35,668 bases of DNA from Nocardiopsis listeri (GCF_020741345.1 NZ_DYZD01000344.1:1-35668), one strand, 5' to 3'. Shown: positions 1 to 9,894, numbered from the stretch's first letter. The notes: generated by a model not told the origin, from the sequence alone. Numbers and translations: made by a program.

Positions 1-426
1 ATGACCCCACCCGCACCGGCCCGCCTTCGGTCCGTGCTCGCCTTCATCGCCCTCGGCGCAGCCTTGGGCGCACTGACCCGCCACGGACTGGACTCCCTGT
101 GGCCGCCCGCCACCTCCGGGGTTTCCTGGACGATCCTGGCCGTCAACATCACGGGCAGTGCGCTCATCGGCCTGCTGATGGAACTGATCTCGCACCGGTG
201 GCCCCGCAATCGGTTCGTGCGCCCGTTCTGGGGGGTGGGTTTCCTGGGCGGCTACACCACCTTCTCCGCCTATGCCACGGACGTGGTCACCGCACTGGAA
301 CGAGGGTCTCCCCAGGTGGCACTGGCCTACCTGACCCTGACCCTGGTCGGTGCGCTCACCGCGGCCTGGGCCTCCTCCACCCTGGCCCACCGGCTTCTCA
401 CCCACGGCGGCGGGAGGAATCCATGA
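1..426 (+). CDS. crcB: Fluoride channel FluC/CrcB, first subunit
   Basis: This 141-residue membrane protein belongs to the CrcB/FluC family of fluoride channels, which export F- through a dual-topology dimer in the cytoplasmic membrane. It shows about four hydrophobic segments, the family's TILAVNITGS stretch (near residues 45-54) and the GFLGGYTTFS motif (near 80-90) that lines the fluoride path. The ATG is the first base of the window, so the promoter and any upstream start cannot be seen. Its stop overlaps the next start as ATGA, so the two genes are almost certainly translated as a pair. Actinobacteria often carry paired crcB genes whose products may form heterodimers; that partnership is inferred from gene order. 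Confidence 0.9.
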   Translation: MTPPAPARLRSVLAFIALGAALGALTRHGLDSLWPPATSGVSWTILAVNITGSALIGLLMELISHRWPRNRFVRPFWGVGFLGGYTTFSAYATDVVTALERGSPQVALAYLTLTLVGALTAAWASSTLAHRLLTHGGGRNP

Positions 427-785
427 TCGCCTTGATGGTGGCACTGGGCGCGGCCGTGGGCGCCCCCACACGGTTCCTGGTGGACCTGACGCTCCAGCAC
501 CGCCTGGGTCGGACCTTCCCCTGGGGCACGTTGACCGTGAACGTGGTCGGCAGCCTCATCATGGGCACGCTGTTGGCCCTGCCGCTGCCCCCCGAGGCAC
601 TGTCACTGCTGGGTACCGGGTTCTGCGGGGCGTTGACCACCTACTCCACCTTCGCCCACGAAACCGTGCAACTGGCGCGTACCGGTGCCCGGCGACGCGC
701 CCTGGTCCTCGTTCTGGCCCACCTGGCCCTGGGCGTGGGCGCGGCCTGGCTCGGTCTGGGACTGACCACGCTCTTGAGGGGTTGA
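423..785 (+). CDS. crcB: Fluoride channel FluC/CrcB, second subunit
   Basis: A second CrcB/FluC protein of 120 residues. The ATG overlaps the stop of the preceding crcB by four bases and has a good ribosome site (GGGAGG at 412-417). Family marks are GTLTVNVVGS, GFCGALTTYSTF and four predicted membrane helices. It is shorter at the N terminus than its neighbour, typical for the second member of such pairs. Together the two genes should give fluoride efflux or resistance. No fluoride riboswitch can be assessed because the upstream sequence lies outside the window. Confidence 0.92.
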   Translation: MIALMVALGAAVGAPTRFLVDLTLQHRLGRTFPWGTLTVNVVGSLIMGTLLALPLPPEALSLLGTGFCGALTTYSTFAHETVQLARTGARRRALVLVLAHLALGVGAAWLGLGLTTLLRG

Positions 786-807
786 GCGATCCGCATGCGT
801 GGCCGGC

Positions 808-1344
808 ATGCCCCTCCTCGCCCGCCTGGACCGGTTCACCCGGCACCCGTCCCTGGAGCCACAACGACTTCTACGGGCCCTGGGTGGTGCGCCGGGTGGC
901 CGCCTCCGGCGCGCCCCGCGTCCTCGACGTGGGCTGCGGAACCGGCGACCCGATCGACCGCCTGCGCCGACGGGTCTCCGAGGTCGGTGGTCTGGAACCG
1001 ACCCCACCGCTGGGTGGGAGGCCATCACCCTGGTGGCGGTCCCGCACCTGCCCCTGGAACAGACCCTGCGGAAGCTTCGCGAGTCCCTGACCCCGGCCGG
1101 ACGTTCGGTGGTGGTCGGCCACCACCGAGAACAGGGCGCCGCCGACCTGCCCGAGGACACCCGGATCGCCGCCACCTTCCAGGCCAAGGGCCGGGGCAGG
1201 TCCCTGGTGGGCGTGGAGCACACCCGCGTCAAGAGCGCCGAACGCGCAGCGGAGTGGAAGGGCGACCGGCGCACCTGGCTGGGCGACCTCAAGAAACTCT
1301 TGGAGGGCCGACCAGCCGAGGAGCCAGGGGCCCGTCCCCGCTGA
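808..1344 (+). pseudogene. Decayed methyltransferase joined to an SRPBCC-type gene tail
   Basis: No single frame gives a sensible protein, but pieces of two families are readable. LARLDRFTRHP (from the ATG at 808) passes by a one-base shift near 848-855 into WSHNDFYGPWVVRRV and RVLDVGCGTG, the SAM-binding motif of class I methyltransferases. After a second shift and an apparent internal deletion, ITLVAVPHLPLEQTLRKLRE and LTPAGRSVVVG follow, the later Rossmann strands of the same family. From about 1160 the frame continues as ATFQAKGRGRSLVGVEHTRV and WLGDLKKLLEG, which resembles the C terminus of SRPBCC/AHSA1-like proteins rather than a methyltransferase. I read this as two neighbouring genes fused by deletion and then decayed. 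Family assignment of the tail is from memory of the pattern and is less certain. Confidence 0.6.
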
Positions 1345-1370
1345 GAGGACGCTCCTCGGGGACGGGCCCC
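1327..1370. terminator. Strong inverted-repeat terminator
   Basis: A perfect 14-base inverted repeat (GGGGCCCGTCCCCG at 1327-1340, its complement at 1357-1370) with a 16-base loop lies between the decayed gene on the plus strand and the converging end of the DrrC/UvrA-like gene. There is no clear T run, as is common for actinobacterial terminators; it could act in both directions. Confidence 0.75.
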
Positions 1371-1393
1371 TCCCGCCTGCGTGTACCGGTGCC

Positions 1394-3667
<2,274 letters not shown>

Positions 3668-3699
3668 GCTGCTCCCCTGATACCCGCGTTCCAACGATT

Positions 3700-3748
3700 C
3701 CTTATGAGCTAAACTAACATCCGGAGAACATTGGTTTATTCCATAAGG
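3700..3748. promoter_or_regulatory. Operator-like inverted repeat in the divergent tetR/uvrA-like promoter
   Basis: Between the two divergent starts lies an imperfect inverted repeat of two arms of about 20 bases, matching at roughly 14 positions. It is anchored by CCTTATG (3700-3706) and CATAAGG (3742-3748) with TAAAC/GTTTA inner blocks. The stretch is much more A+T-rich than its surroundings. The right arm runs into the ribosome site of the TetR gene (AAGGAG, 3745-3750). The placement fits a TetR operator controlling both genes. Confidence 0.6.
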
Positions 3749-3756
3749 AGACGCAA

Positions 3757-4563
3757 GTGGTGGTCTACGCCGGCCAGGGCGACCCGCGCCGTTCCATGGC
3801 ACTGCTGTGGCGCGAACACGAGCAGGGCGAGCGCACCGCCCCCGGCCCCAAACCGGAACTGAACGTGGACCTGGTCGTGCGCACCGCCATCGAGATCGCC
3901 GACGCCCTGGGCCTGCAGGCGCTGTCCATGCGCGCGGTGGGCGAGCGACTGGGCCGCACCGCCATGTCGCTCTACACCTACGTGGCCAGCAAGAACGAAC
4001 TCATCGACCTGATGTACGACCAGGCCTTCGCCGAGCTGGTCGACCAGGTCGAGCAGGAGTCCGACGCCTCCCGGGAGCAGGGCTGGCGCGAGCGGACCCA
4101 GACCTGGGTGGGCCTGCTGTGGCGCTTCTACCTGCGCCACCCCTGGACCCTGGAGATCTCCCAGGCCCGCCCCGTCCTGGGTCCCAACGAGTACCGACTC
4201 TTCGAGTCGCTGGCCACGCTGTTGCACACGGCCGGTATGGCGCCCAGGGCCATCGGCAGCGCCTACGGAAGCCTGCTCAACCTGGTACGTGGCATGGTCC
4301 GTACCGCCGCCGAGGCCCGCCAGGCCCAAGCGGTGACCGGGGTGCCCGAGGACGAGTGGTGGTACGCCCGCTCCGAACAACTGGAGGAGTTGGTGCCCGA
4401 TTTCTCCGAGCGCTTCCCGACCCTGACGTTGATGACCGCCCAGGGCGCCTTCGACAACGAGGACCCAACCGAGCCCTACCTGGAACGAGAGGCCTGGGAG
4501 ACGTTGCGGTTCGGGCTGGAGACGCTGCTGGACGGCATCGGACGCCGCATCGACACCGCCTGA
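3757..4563 (+). CDS. TetR/AcrR family transcriptional repressor
   Basis: A 268-residue regulator with a TetR-type N-terminal helix-turn-helix (about residues 37-86, including ALSMRAVGERLGRTAMSLYTYV, here read as the recognition region) and an all-helical C-terminal domain of the TetR_C type common in actinobacteria. The GTG start at 3757 is preceded by AAGGAG with six bases of spacing. It is divergent from the DrrC/UvrA-like gene and shares a palindromic promoter region with it, so it probably represses that gene and itself until a drug-like ligand binds. Ligand identity cannot be read from the sequence. Confidence 0.9.
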   Translation: MVVYAGQGDPRRSMALLWREHEQGERTAPGPKPELNVDLVVRTAIEIADALGLQALSMRAVGERLGRTAMSLYTYVASKNELIDLMYDQAFAELVDQVEQESDASREQGWRERTQTWVGLLWRFYLRHPWTLEISQARPVLGPNEYRLFESLATLLHTAGMAPRAIGSAYGSLLNLVRGMVRTAAEARQAQAVTGVPEDEWWYARSEQLEELVPDFSERFPTLTLMTAQGAFDNEDPTEPYLEREAWETLRFGLETLLDGIGRRIDTA

Positions 4564-4570
4564 GGGGCGA

Positions 4571-4589
4571 CGCCGCGGACGAAGCGGCG
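4571..4589. terminator. Short hairpin after tetR
   Basis: CGCCGC (4571-4576) and GCGGCG (4584-4589) form a six-base stem with a seven-base loop just after the TetR stop and before the end of the converging microprotein gene. It is a weak terminator candidate. Confidence 0.4.
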
Positions 4590-4610
4590 GCCCCGAGCGT
4601 CAAGGGGCGA

Positions 4611-4709
4611 TCAGATCCAGCCCAACAGGAACAACACCAGCAGGGTCAGAGCGGCCGAGACCAGCAGGGACCCCACACAGCCCCAACGGCTGTTGTAGAA
4701 AAAGAACAC
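4611..4709 (-). CDS. 32-residue single-pass membrane microprotein
   Basis: A very short gene read as FFFYNSRWGCVGSLLVSAAL followed by a leucine-rich tail ending LLGWI. It has an aromatic N-terminal patch, an Asn-Ser-Arg turn, a Gly-Cys-x-Gly-Ser step and then one hydrophobic helix. The GTG at 4709 is preceded by an excellent ribosome site (AAAGGAGG) six bases away; a GTG six bases upstream is too close to that site. Similar tiny proteins starting FFFYN.RLGCLGSLL are, to my recollection, widespread in actinobacteria as uncharacterised membrane peptides. It is divergent from the SGNH hydrolase gene. The function is unknown. Confidence 0.75.
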   Translation of the reverse strand: MFFFYNSRWGCVGSLLVSAALTLLVLFLLGWI

Positions 4710-4785
4710 GTGCACCCTCCTTTCCACGACACCGGACAGGTCACGTTCGTTGGAAGTCTGCCCCACCCACGCAAGGTCCACCACC

Positions 4786-5949
4786 ATGAGCACACACCCG
4801 ACCGCCACACCCTTGACCCCGGAACTGATCCACGGCGCCCTGGAGGTGGAACGCACCGACCGCGGCCTGCTCCCCCACCGGCTGCCCGCCCTGGCCCGCG
4901 CCCGCAACACCGACCCCCAACTGGCCATGGCCGAGTCCCAACCCTCCGGGGTGCACTTGGCGATGCGCACCCGCGCCACCGTCATCGAGCTGGACACCAT
5001 CCCCACCAAACGCCACTACGCGGGCGCACCACCTCGCCCGGACGGGATCTACGACCTGCGCGTGGACGGTGGGCTCACCGCACAGGGCACCGTCGGCCAA
5101 GGAGACGTCCTACGGATCGACGTGAGCACCGGGACGTTCACCCCCGTTCGGGGCGAGCCCGGCACCGTGCGCTTCGAAGGCCTGGAAGAACGCGTCAAGG
5201 ACGTGCGCATCTGGCTGCCGCACGACGAGACCACCGAACTCGTGGCCCTGCGCACCGACGCCCCCGTCCAACCCATCGCCGTTTCCGAACGCCGGGTGTG
5301 GCTGCATCACGGCAGCTCCCTCAGCCACGGCTCCAACGCCACGAACCCCACCGCCATCTGGCCGGTGATCGCGGCGGACCAAGGCGCGGTGGACCTGGTC
5401 AACCTGGGCCTGGGCGGCAGTGCCCTGCTGGACTCCTTCACCGCCGCGGCCATGCGAGAGGTCCCGGCCGACCTGGTCAGTGTCAAGATCGGCATCAACC
5501 TGGCCAACGCCGACCTGATGCGCCTGCGCGCGCTGGGCCCGGCCGTGCACGGGTTCCTCGACACCCTGCGCCAAGGCCACCCCCACACCCCGTTGCTGGT
5601 GGTCTCTGCGCTGTACTGCCCCATGCACGAACACACCCCGGGACCGGGGGCGATGGACATGGATGCCCTCAAGGAGGGCCGGGTCGCCTTCAAGGCCACC
5701 GGAGACCCGAACGACCCCACACGGCTCACCCTCACCAACATCCGTCGGGAACTGGAACGGGTCGTGGCCCAACGCGCCGACCAGGACCAGAACCTGCACT
5801 ACCTGGACGGCCGTGAGCTGTACGGGGAGGCGGACTTCGCCGAACTGCCCCTGCCCGACGGCCTGCACCCCGACACCCCCACCCACCGAAGGATCGGCGA
5901 ACGGTTCGCCGCCCGCGTCTTCGCCCCCGGCGCCCCCTTCGCCACCTGA
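4786..5949 (+). CDS. SGNH/GDSL-family hydrolase
   Basis: A 387-residue protein with a beta-rich N-terminal part (about residues 1-165) and a C-terminal SGNH esterase-type domain. The nucleophile block reads HHGSSLSHG (about 175-182; Gly-Ser-Ser in place of Gly-Asp-Ser), block II is NLGLGGSALLD (Gly for the oxyanion hole), block III is KIGINLAN (Asn) and block V is DGLHPD (Asp/His). This is the arrangement seen in GDSL-like lipase/acylhydrolase proteins with an accessory N-terminal domain. There is no signal peptide, so it is probably cytoplasmic. The ATG at 4786 was chosen over an upstream in-frame start because an AAGG site lies 10-13 bases before it and the upstream residues are not family-like. 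The substrate is unknown. Confidence 0.85.
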   Translation: MSTHPTATPLTPELIHGALEVERTDRGLLPHRLPALARARNTDPQLAMAESQPSGVHLAMRTRATVIELDTIPTKRHYAGAPPRPDGIYDLRVDGGLTAQGTVGQGDVLRIDVSTGTFTPVRGEPGTVRFEGLEERVKDVRIWLPHDETTELVALRTDAPVQPIAVSERRVWLHHGSSLSHGSNATNPTAIWPVIAADQGAVDLVNLGLGGSALLDSFTAAAMREVPADLVSVKIGINLANADLMRLRALGPAVHGFLDTLRQGHPHTPLLVVSALYCPMHEHTPGPGAMDMDALKEGRVAFKATGDPNDPTRLTLTNIRRELERVVAQRADQDQNLHYLDGRELYGEADFAELPLPDGLHPDTPTHRRIGERFAARVFAPGAPFAT

Positions 5950-5960
5950 TCTGCCGTGGC

Positions 5961-6725
5961 TCAGGCGGGGCGGGCGAAGGTGATGATCTCTTCGCCGGCG
6001 GGGGTGAGCGGGGTGCGGTCCCAGTACCCGTACTGAGCGCTCACCCTCAGCCCCGCGCCGGCCAGGAAGGCGTTCAGCGGTTCGGCGGCCAGGAACCGCA
6101 GGGTGCTGCGGCTGACCTTGGTCTCCTCCCACCCCTGCACGTGGTAATCGGAGGTGAAGGTGACCAGCTCACCGTCCACCTCCCGCAGGCGGTGCACACA
6201 GGTGGCCTCACGCCCCCCGGGCCCTTCCACCGTGCGCACCTTCTCCGGGGCCCAGGCCAGCCACCCGCGCGCATCGGGGTTGCGTGTCTCGAAAACGAAC
6301 CGGCCTCCGGGTGCCAGGGCACGGCGTACGGCCGCCAGGTTGGCACGCACCTCCTCGTCGGTGAGGAACACCTGGAAGGCGTGCCCGCTCATGACGATCA
6401 GGTCGAACCCGCCCTCGAAGGAATCATCCGCCCGCGCCTGGTAGGGGCCCCGGACCAGGTCACCGAGCACCCATTCGACGTCCGCGCGGTCCCTGCGTCC
6501 CACATCCAGCATCGCCTCGGCCGGGTCCAACCCCACCAGACGTCCGGTGTGCCCGCGCTCGCGCGCCACCCGGTGCAGCTTGCCGGTTCCGCAATCCACG
6601 TCCAAGACGGCCTCGGCCCCCATCACCAGGTCGAGGTAGAAGTCGTCCTGGGGCGAGACCCGCCAATGACTGAAGTGATCGTAGAGCTCGGCCATGTCCG
6701 GATCGGAGAAGTGATGATCGACCAT
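5961..6725 (-). CDS. Class I SAM-dependent methyltransferase
   Basis: A 254-residue methyltransferase with the SAM-binding motif VLDVDCGTG (near residues 40-48; Asp replaces the more usual first Gly), the acidic loop LVGLDPAEAML, DLIVMSGHAFQVF as motif IV and LAPGGRFVFETRNP after it. These are typical of the Methyltransf_25/11 group acting on small molecules. The gene converges on the SGNH hydrolase with an 11-base gap and is divergent from the erythromycin-esterase family gene. The methyl acceptor cannot be predicted. Confidence 0.9.
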   Translation of the reverse strand: MVDHHFSDPDMAELYDHFSHWRVSPQDDFYLDLVMGAEAVLDVDCGTGKLHRVARERGHTGRLVGLDPAEAMLDVGRRDRADVEWVLGDLVRGPYQARADDSFEGGFDLIVMSGHAFQVFLTDEEVRANLAAVRRALAPGGRFVFETRNPDARGWLAWAPEKVRTVEGPGGREATCVHRLREVDGELVTFTSDYHVQGWEETKVSRSTLRFLAAEPLNAFLAGAGLRVSAQYGYWDRTPLTPAGEEIITFARPA

Positions 6726-6838
6726 CCCGACAGTGTCGACGTCACCCGCTCCACTGTCACCGGGTTTTACGCGGGCGCCTCTTCACGGATGCCCCCCGGT
6801 TTGAGGGTTGTGCTTACTTTTCTTCAGTAATTCGGGAA

Positions 6839-6873
6839 AAGTGCCAATAGGTACTTCAACGATACCGTTGAAG
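6839..6873 (+). promoter_or_regulatory. Two overlapping inverted repeats at the esterase start
   Basis: AAGTGCCAATAGGTACTT (6839-6856) is a near-palindrome with six of seven arm bases matching. It shares three bases with CTTCAACGATACCGTTGAAG (6854-6873), a perfect eight-base inverted repeat with spacer ATAC. The core AACGATACCGTT looks like the operators bound by TetR-family repressors. The second repeat ends three bases before the ATG and buries the only purine-rich sequence (GAAGG) that could serve as a ribosome site. It is either an operator or an RNA structure. Confidence 0.6.
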
Positions 6874-6875
6874 GT

Positions 6876-8111
6876 ATGGATTTCGACATCGAAGATGCCA
6901 CCCGAGCCGTCGACGTCAACGCCCTCATGGACCTGTTGCCCCGACGGCCGCGGCTGCTGGCCCTGGGCGAGCCCACCCACCGCCAGGGCACGCTGTTGGA
7001 CCTGCGCAACGACCTCTTTCGCGGGCTCGTGGAACAGCACGGCTACCGCACGATCGCGATCGAGAGCGACTGCCTGATGGGCCTGGTCGTGGACGAGTAC
7101 GTCACCGGTGGTCCGGGCACCCTGGACGAGGTGATGGAGCACGGATTCAGCCACCAATGGGGCGCCGACCAGGGCAACCGTGACCTCGTGCGCTGGATGC
7201 GCTCCCACAACGAGGGCCGCCCCGCCCATGAACAGGTCCGCTTCGTCGGCTTCGACGGCCCATGGGAGATGACCGGCGCCCGGAGCCCACGCCAGGCCCT
7301 GACCGCGCTGCACGAGTTCCTCTCCGCCCACGTGGACTCCGACCTGTCGCCCTGCACCGCACGCACCCTGCGGGACCTGCTCGGCTCCGACGATCAGTGG
7401 ACCGAACCCGAGGCGATGATGGACCCCACCCGCTCGGTGGGACGCTCCGCCGAGGCCGACCGGCTGCGACTGATCGCCCACGACCTGGTGGCGCTGTTGG
7501 AGGAGCACGCACCGCACCTGATCGCGAAGACCTCGGAAGAGGGCATGGGACGGGCACGCCTGCACGGGCGTACCGCCACCGGCCTGCTGCGCTACCACCA
7601 GTGCATGGCCGACACCTCACCGGCCCGCATGTCCCGGTTGCTGAGCGTGCGCGACGCGATGATGGCCCACAACCTCCTGGCCACCGCCGAACGCTCGGCG
7701 ACGTTGGTCCACGCCCACAACGCCCACCTGCAAAGGCACAAGAGCAGCATGAGCATGTGGCAGGGGCGGGTGGAATGGTGGAGCGCCGGGGCGCTGGTGA
7801 ACGCCCGCCTTGGCGAGGAGTACGCCTTCCTGCACACGGCGCTGGGCACCCTGCCGGGCCAGGGCGTGGGCGCCCCACCGCCGCGCACCGTCGAAGGGCT
7901 GCTGTACGCGCTGGAGGGTGACCATCACCTGGTCGATCCCCATCTCCTGGCCCAGGCCCTGGAGGAAACCCCGCTCCCGCCTCGCGAGTCGCCCTGGTTC
8001 GGGTACGCCCCACTGGACCCGGCCCACCTGGCCCGAATCGACGGCCTGGTGTTCGTCAGGGACGTGGCCTGGATCGTGGATGGAAAATTCCTGAAACCCC
8101 CGCGGACATGA
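6876..8111 (+). CDS. Erythromycin esterase family protein
   Basis: A 411-residue member of the erythromycin-esterase family (EreA/EreB and relatives), whose characterised members open macrolide lactone rings; many relatives have other or unknown substrates. The catalytic-region signature LLALGEPTH (residues 28-35, His35) is followed by IAIESD with the conserved Glu near 63 and a helical second domain with FVGFDGPW. The length is close to that of EreA. ATG at 6876 fits the family N terminus, but GAAGG is only one base upstream, too close for ordinary initiation. A leaderless or regulated start is therefore possible. Inverted repeats at the start suggest repression. Macrolide hydrolysis is possible but unproven. 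Confidence 0.85.
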   Translation: MDFDIEDATRAVDVNALMDLLPRRPRLLALGEPTHRQGTLLDLRNDLFRGLVEQHGYRTIAIESDCLMGLVVDEYVTGGPGTLDEVMEHGFSHQWGADQGNRDLVRWMRSHNEGRPAHEQVRFVGFDGPWEMTGARSPRQALTALHEFLSAHVDSDLSPCTARTLRDLLGSDDQWTEPEAMMDPTRSVGRSAEADRLRLIAHDLVALLEEHAPHLIAKTSEEGMGRARLHGRTATGLLRYHQCMADTSPARMSRLLSVRDAMMAHNLLATAERSATLVHAHNAHLQRHKSSMSMWQGRVEWWSAGALVNARLGEEYAFLHTALGTLPGQGVGAPPPRTVEGLLYALEGDHHLVDPHLLAQALEETPLPPRESPWFGYAPLDPAHLARIDGLVFVRDVAWIVDGKFLKPPRT

Positions 8112-8114
8112 CGT

Positions 8115-8157
8115 AGGGCGTCAAAGATCAGTGCGCGAGGACAGACCTTGACGCCCT
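8115..8157. terminator. Terminator between converging genes
   Basis: A perfect ten-base inverted repeat (AGGGCGTCAA at 8115-8124, TTGACGCCCT at 8148-8157) with a 23-base loop separates the esterase-family gene from the converging lipoprotein gene. Confidence 0.65.
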
Positions 8158-8185
8158 TGTGACAGCACTCCACGTCCATAACGAT

Positions 8186-9052
8186 CTAGGGCCCGAAACG
8201 TTCGAGCACCGTTCGCGCCGTCTCCAGTCGGATCTGCCTCACCTGGGCGAAGAGCGCGAAATCCTCGGGGTGCTCCTCGATCAGGCCCTCCTGCACCGCC
8301 GCCTCCGCCTCACGCCAGACCTCGACCACCGAGGCGTCCTCCTTACAGGCCACGTCCGCCGTCGCAACCTCGGTCTCCTCCGTTGACGGATCGCCCTCCC
8401 CGTCCGTCCAACGCTCGTCGGCCGACGCCTCGGGCGGAGTGGGATAGTCGAAGCCCCGGTCCGCCATGCAGGCGCTCCAGGCGGAGAAGGCGTCGACCAC
8501 CGGGGGCGCGCTCTGGGAGGCCTCGAAGCTCGTGTGGATGTAGGAGTTCAACAGGTCGTAGTCAATGCCCGGGACACCCGCCGTGATGTCCCCGGCCGCT
8601 TCTTCGAGACACCCGGTCTCGCCCTCGCTCCCGTGGGCCGCTCGGTGCTCGGTGGCCAGGAGGGTGAGCCGGTCCTCCCGCGTCTCCTCCACGAGGACCT
8701 CGTCCGCCGCCCCGGGCGGCGCGCCGTAACCGTACTGCTCGGCCACCTCCATCTCGATCACGCCGTATCGACGTCGGTGCGCAGGGTCGGTCCCCTCCTC
8801 CTCGGGAGCGGGGAGCACCTGCCAGTCCATGCCGTGTCCGCGCATACAGTCGCGCACGAGCAGGTCCTCGGCGTGGTCGAGCGTGCGCATTTCGAAGGGG
8901 GAGAGCGTGTACTCGTCGAAGGGGAGGGCCAGCGACCGCACCCTCTGCTCCGCGGGAAGGTAGTGGTCCCCACCTCCCCCATCCTGTACGCCGCAGGCGG
9001 CGAGTCCGAGGACAACGCACAGCGCCCCGGCCACCGGAAGAAGACTGTTCAT
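8186..9052 (-). CDS. Secreted lipoprotein with conserved cysteines
   Basis: A 288-residue protein with a lipoprotein signal peptide ending in lipobox LAAC (Cys20), so it should be anchored on the outer face of the membrane. The mature part is acidic and mostly helical. It carries widely spaced cysteines in the patterns DCMRGHG, TGCLEEAA, WSACMADRGFDY and ADVACKED, which probably form two disulfides. Paired C-M-x-x-x-G-F/H motifs like these recur in uncharacterised actinobacterial secreted proteins. It lies downstream of the crystallin gene on the same strand, separated by a hairpin. The function is unknown. Confidence 0.8.
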   Translation of the reverse strand: MNSLLPVAGALCVVLGLAACGVQDGGGGDHYLPAEQRVRSLALPFDEYTLSPFEMRTLDHAEDLLVRDCMRGHGMDWQVLPAPEEEGTDPAHRRRYGVIEMEVAEQYGYGAPPGAADEVLVEETREDRLTLLATEHRAAHGSEGETGCLEEAAGDITAGVPGIDYDLLNSYIHTSFEASQSAPPVVDAFSAWSACMADRGFDYPTPPEASADERWTDGEGDPSTEETEVATADVACKEDASVVEVWREAEAAVQEGLIEEHPEDFALFAQVRQIRLETARTVLERFGP

Positions 9053-9070
9053 CGGTTCTCCACCGAAATG

Positions 9071-9104
9071 GTGCCGGGAAGGTCGCGCCCGACTTCCCCG
9101 GCAC
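9071..9104 (-). terminator. Hairpin between crystallin and lipoprotein genes
   Basis: GTGCCGGGAAG (9071-9081) pairs with CTTCCCCGGCAC (9093-9104) with one bulged base. It lies just after the crystallin stop and before the lipoprotein start on the minus strand, so it probably ends or attenuates transcription between them. Confidence 0.55.
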
Positions 9105-9109
9105 GCCGA

Positions 9110-9511
9110 TCACCAGACCCGGATCGAGCTGATCTTGTTGTCGAATCCGTTGTCGGTCAGGTCCTTGTCGGACGAGTTCTTCTGGGCGTAGTAGGACGCT
9201 CCCTGGTATTCCGCGTGCTCGTAGAAGGAGGCGTCGCTGGACTTCTGGTTCTTCATGGAACTGGCGTTGTCATTGACGCTACGGCAGCCCGGCCCGCTCC
9301 AGCAGTTTCCGGACAGGTTGCGGTCACTTCCGGAGGTCCGCCAGGACCCGCCCTTGTAGTCGTCGTGCTCGTAGAGGTAGATGTAGGTGGCCTGTGCCTC
9401 GACCATGGGGATGCTCGCGGCCGAGGCCGTCGGAGCCGTGCCGAGCACACCGGCGACGGCGACGGAGGCCACCATCGCGGCGGTGGCGAACAATCGCTTT
9501 TTGGCGGACAT
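9110..9511 (-). CDS. Secreted beta-gamma crystallin-like protein
   Basis: A 133-residue exported protein. A Sec signal peptide (residues 1 to about 31, ending TASA) precedes a two-motif beta-gamma crystallin fold: YIYLYEHDDYKGGSWR and SFYEHAEYQGASYY are the paired Greek-key first strands. Each motif carries the calcium-site consensus N/D-N/D-x-x-S/T-S, NDNASS at 80-85 and DNKISS at 124-129, so calcium binding is likely. Cys70 and Cys76 may form a disulfide. The family is also annotated as peptidase inhibitor I36. ATG at 9511 was chosen because GAGAGGGA lies just upstream and it starts the signal peptide. The role outside the cell is not known. Confidence 0.85.
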   Translation of the reverse strand: MSAKKRLFATAAMVASVAVAGVLGTAPTASAASIPMVEAQATYIYLYEHDDYKGGSWRTSGSDRNLSGNCWSGPGCRSVNDNASSMKNQKSSDASFYEHAEYQGASYYAQKNSSDKDLTDNGFDNKISSIRVW

Positions 9512-9590
9512 GGATTCCCTCTCTCGACTGGAGACGCCAATGGCTGCCACGACCGGAATGGCCCGGTCGCGCTTCGCGGCGTCCCCAATG

Positions 9591-9661
9591 ACATTAGGCG
9601 AGGAGTTCGATCATGAAAAGAAAATACCTTGGCCACATTAGGCCGCCCCCGGCATGACATT
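9591..9661. repeat. Three spaced ACATT direct repeats
   Basis: ACATT occurs at 9591, 9635 and 9657, within GACATTAGGC, CACATTAGGC and GACATTCCGG. The spacings are 44 and 22 bases, whole multiples of about two helical turns. They lie 80-150 bases upstream of the crystallin start and may be a binding array for an activator. This is pattern evidence only. Confidence 0.35.
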
Positions 9662-9894
9662 CCGGGATCCAGGGCCCATATTGGAGCAATTGCGGATAAA
9701 AATTAATGCCCAACGGCATTGCTGAATTCGGTGGTCACCATGATTCGGCAGAGAAGGCAGGGATGGGTGTGGCCGCCGTTCACCCGCGCCGGTGCCACAT
9801 GGCCCGACCTCCTCGGGCGTGATCCGGGCGCACCGCGCCCGCGGGGGTCGTCCACAGGCGGCGTCGCCCCCTTCCCCCGCCCGCCCCGAAAACC

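Noticed and set aside
9613..9657. A 14-codon frame with GAGGAG before its ATG
   Set aside because: It is too short to judge, its sequence (MKRKYLGHIRPPPA) shows no leader-peptide feature, and it lies in the promoter of the opposite-strand crystallin gene.
9705..9720. AATGCC/GGCATT hairpin with a T run on the minus strand, as a terminator
   Set aside because: The stem is only six pairs with no minus-strand gene ending there; noted in the intergenic entry only.
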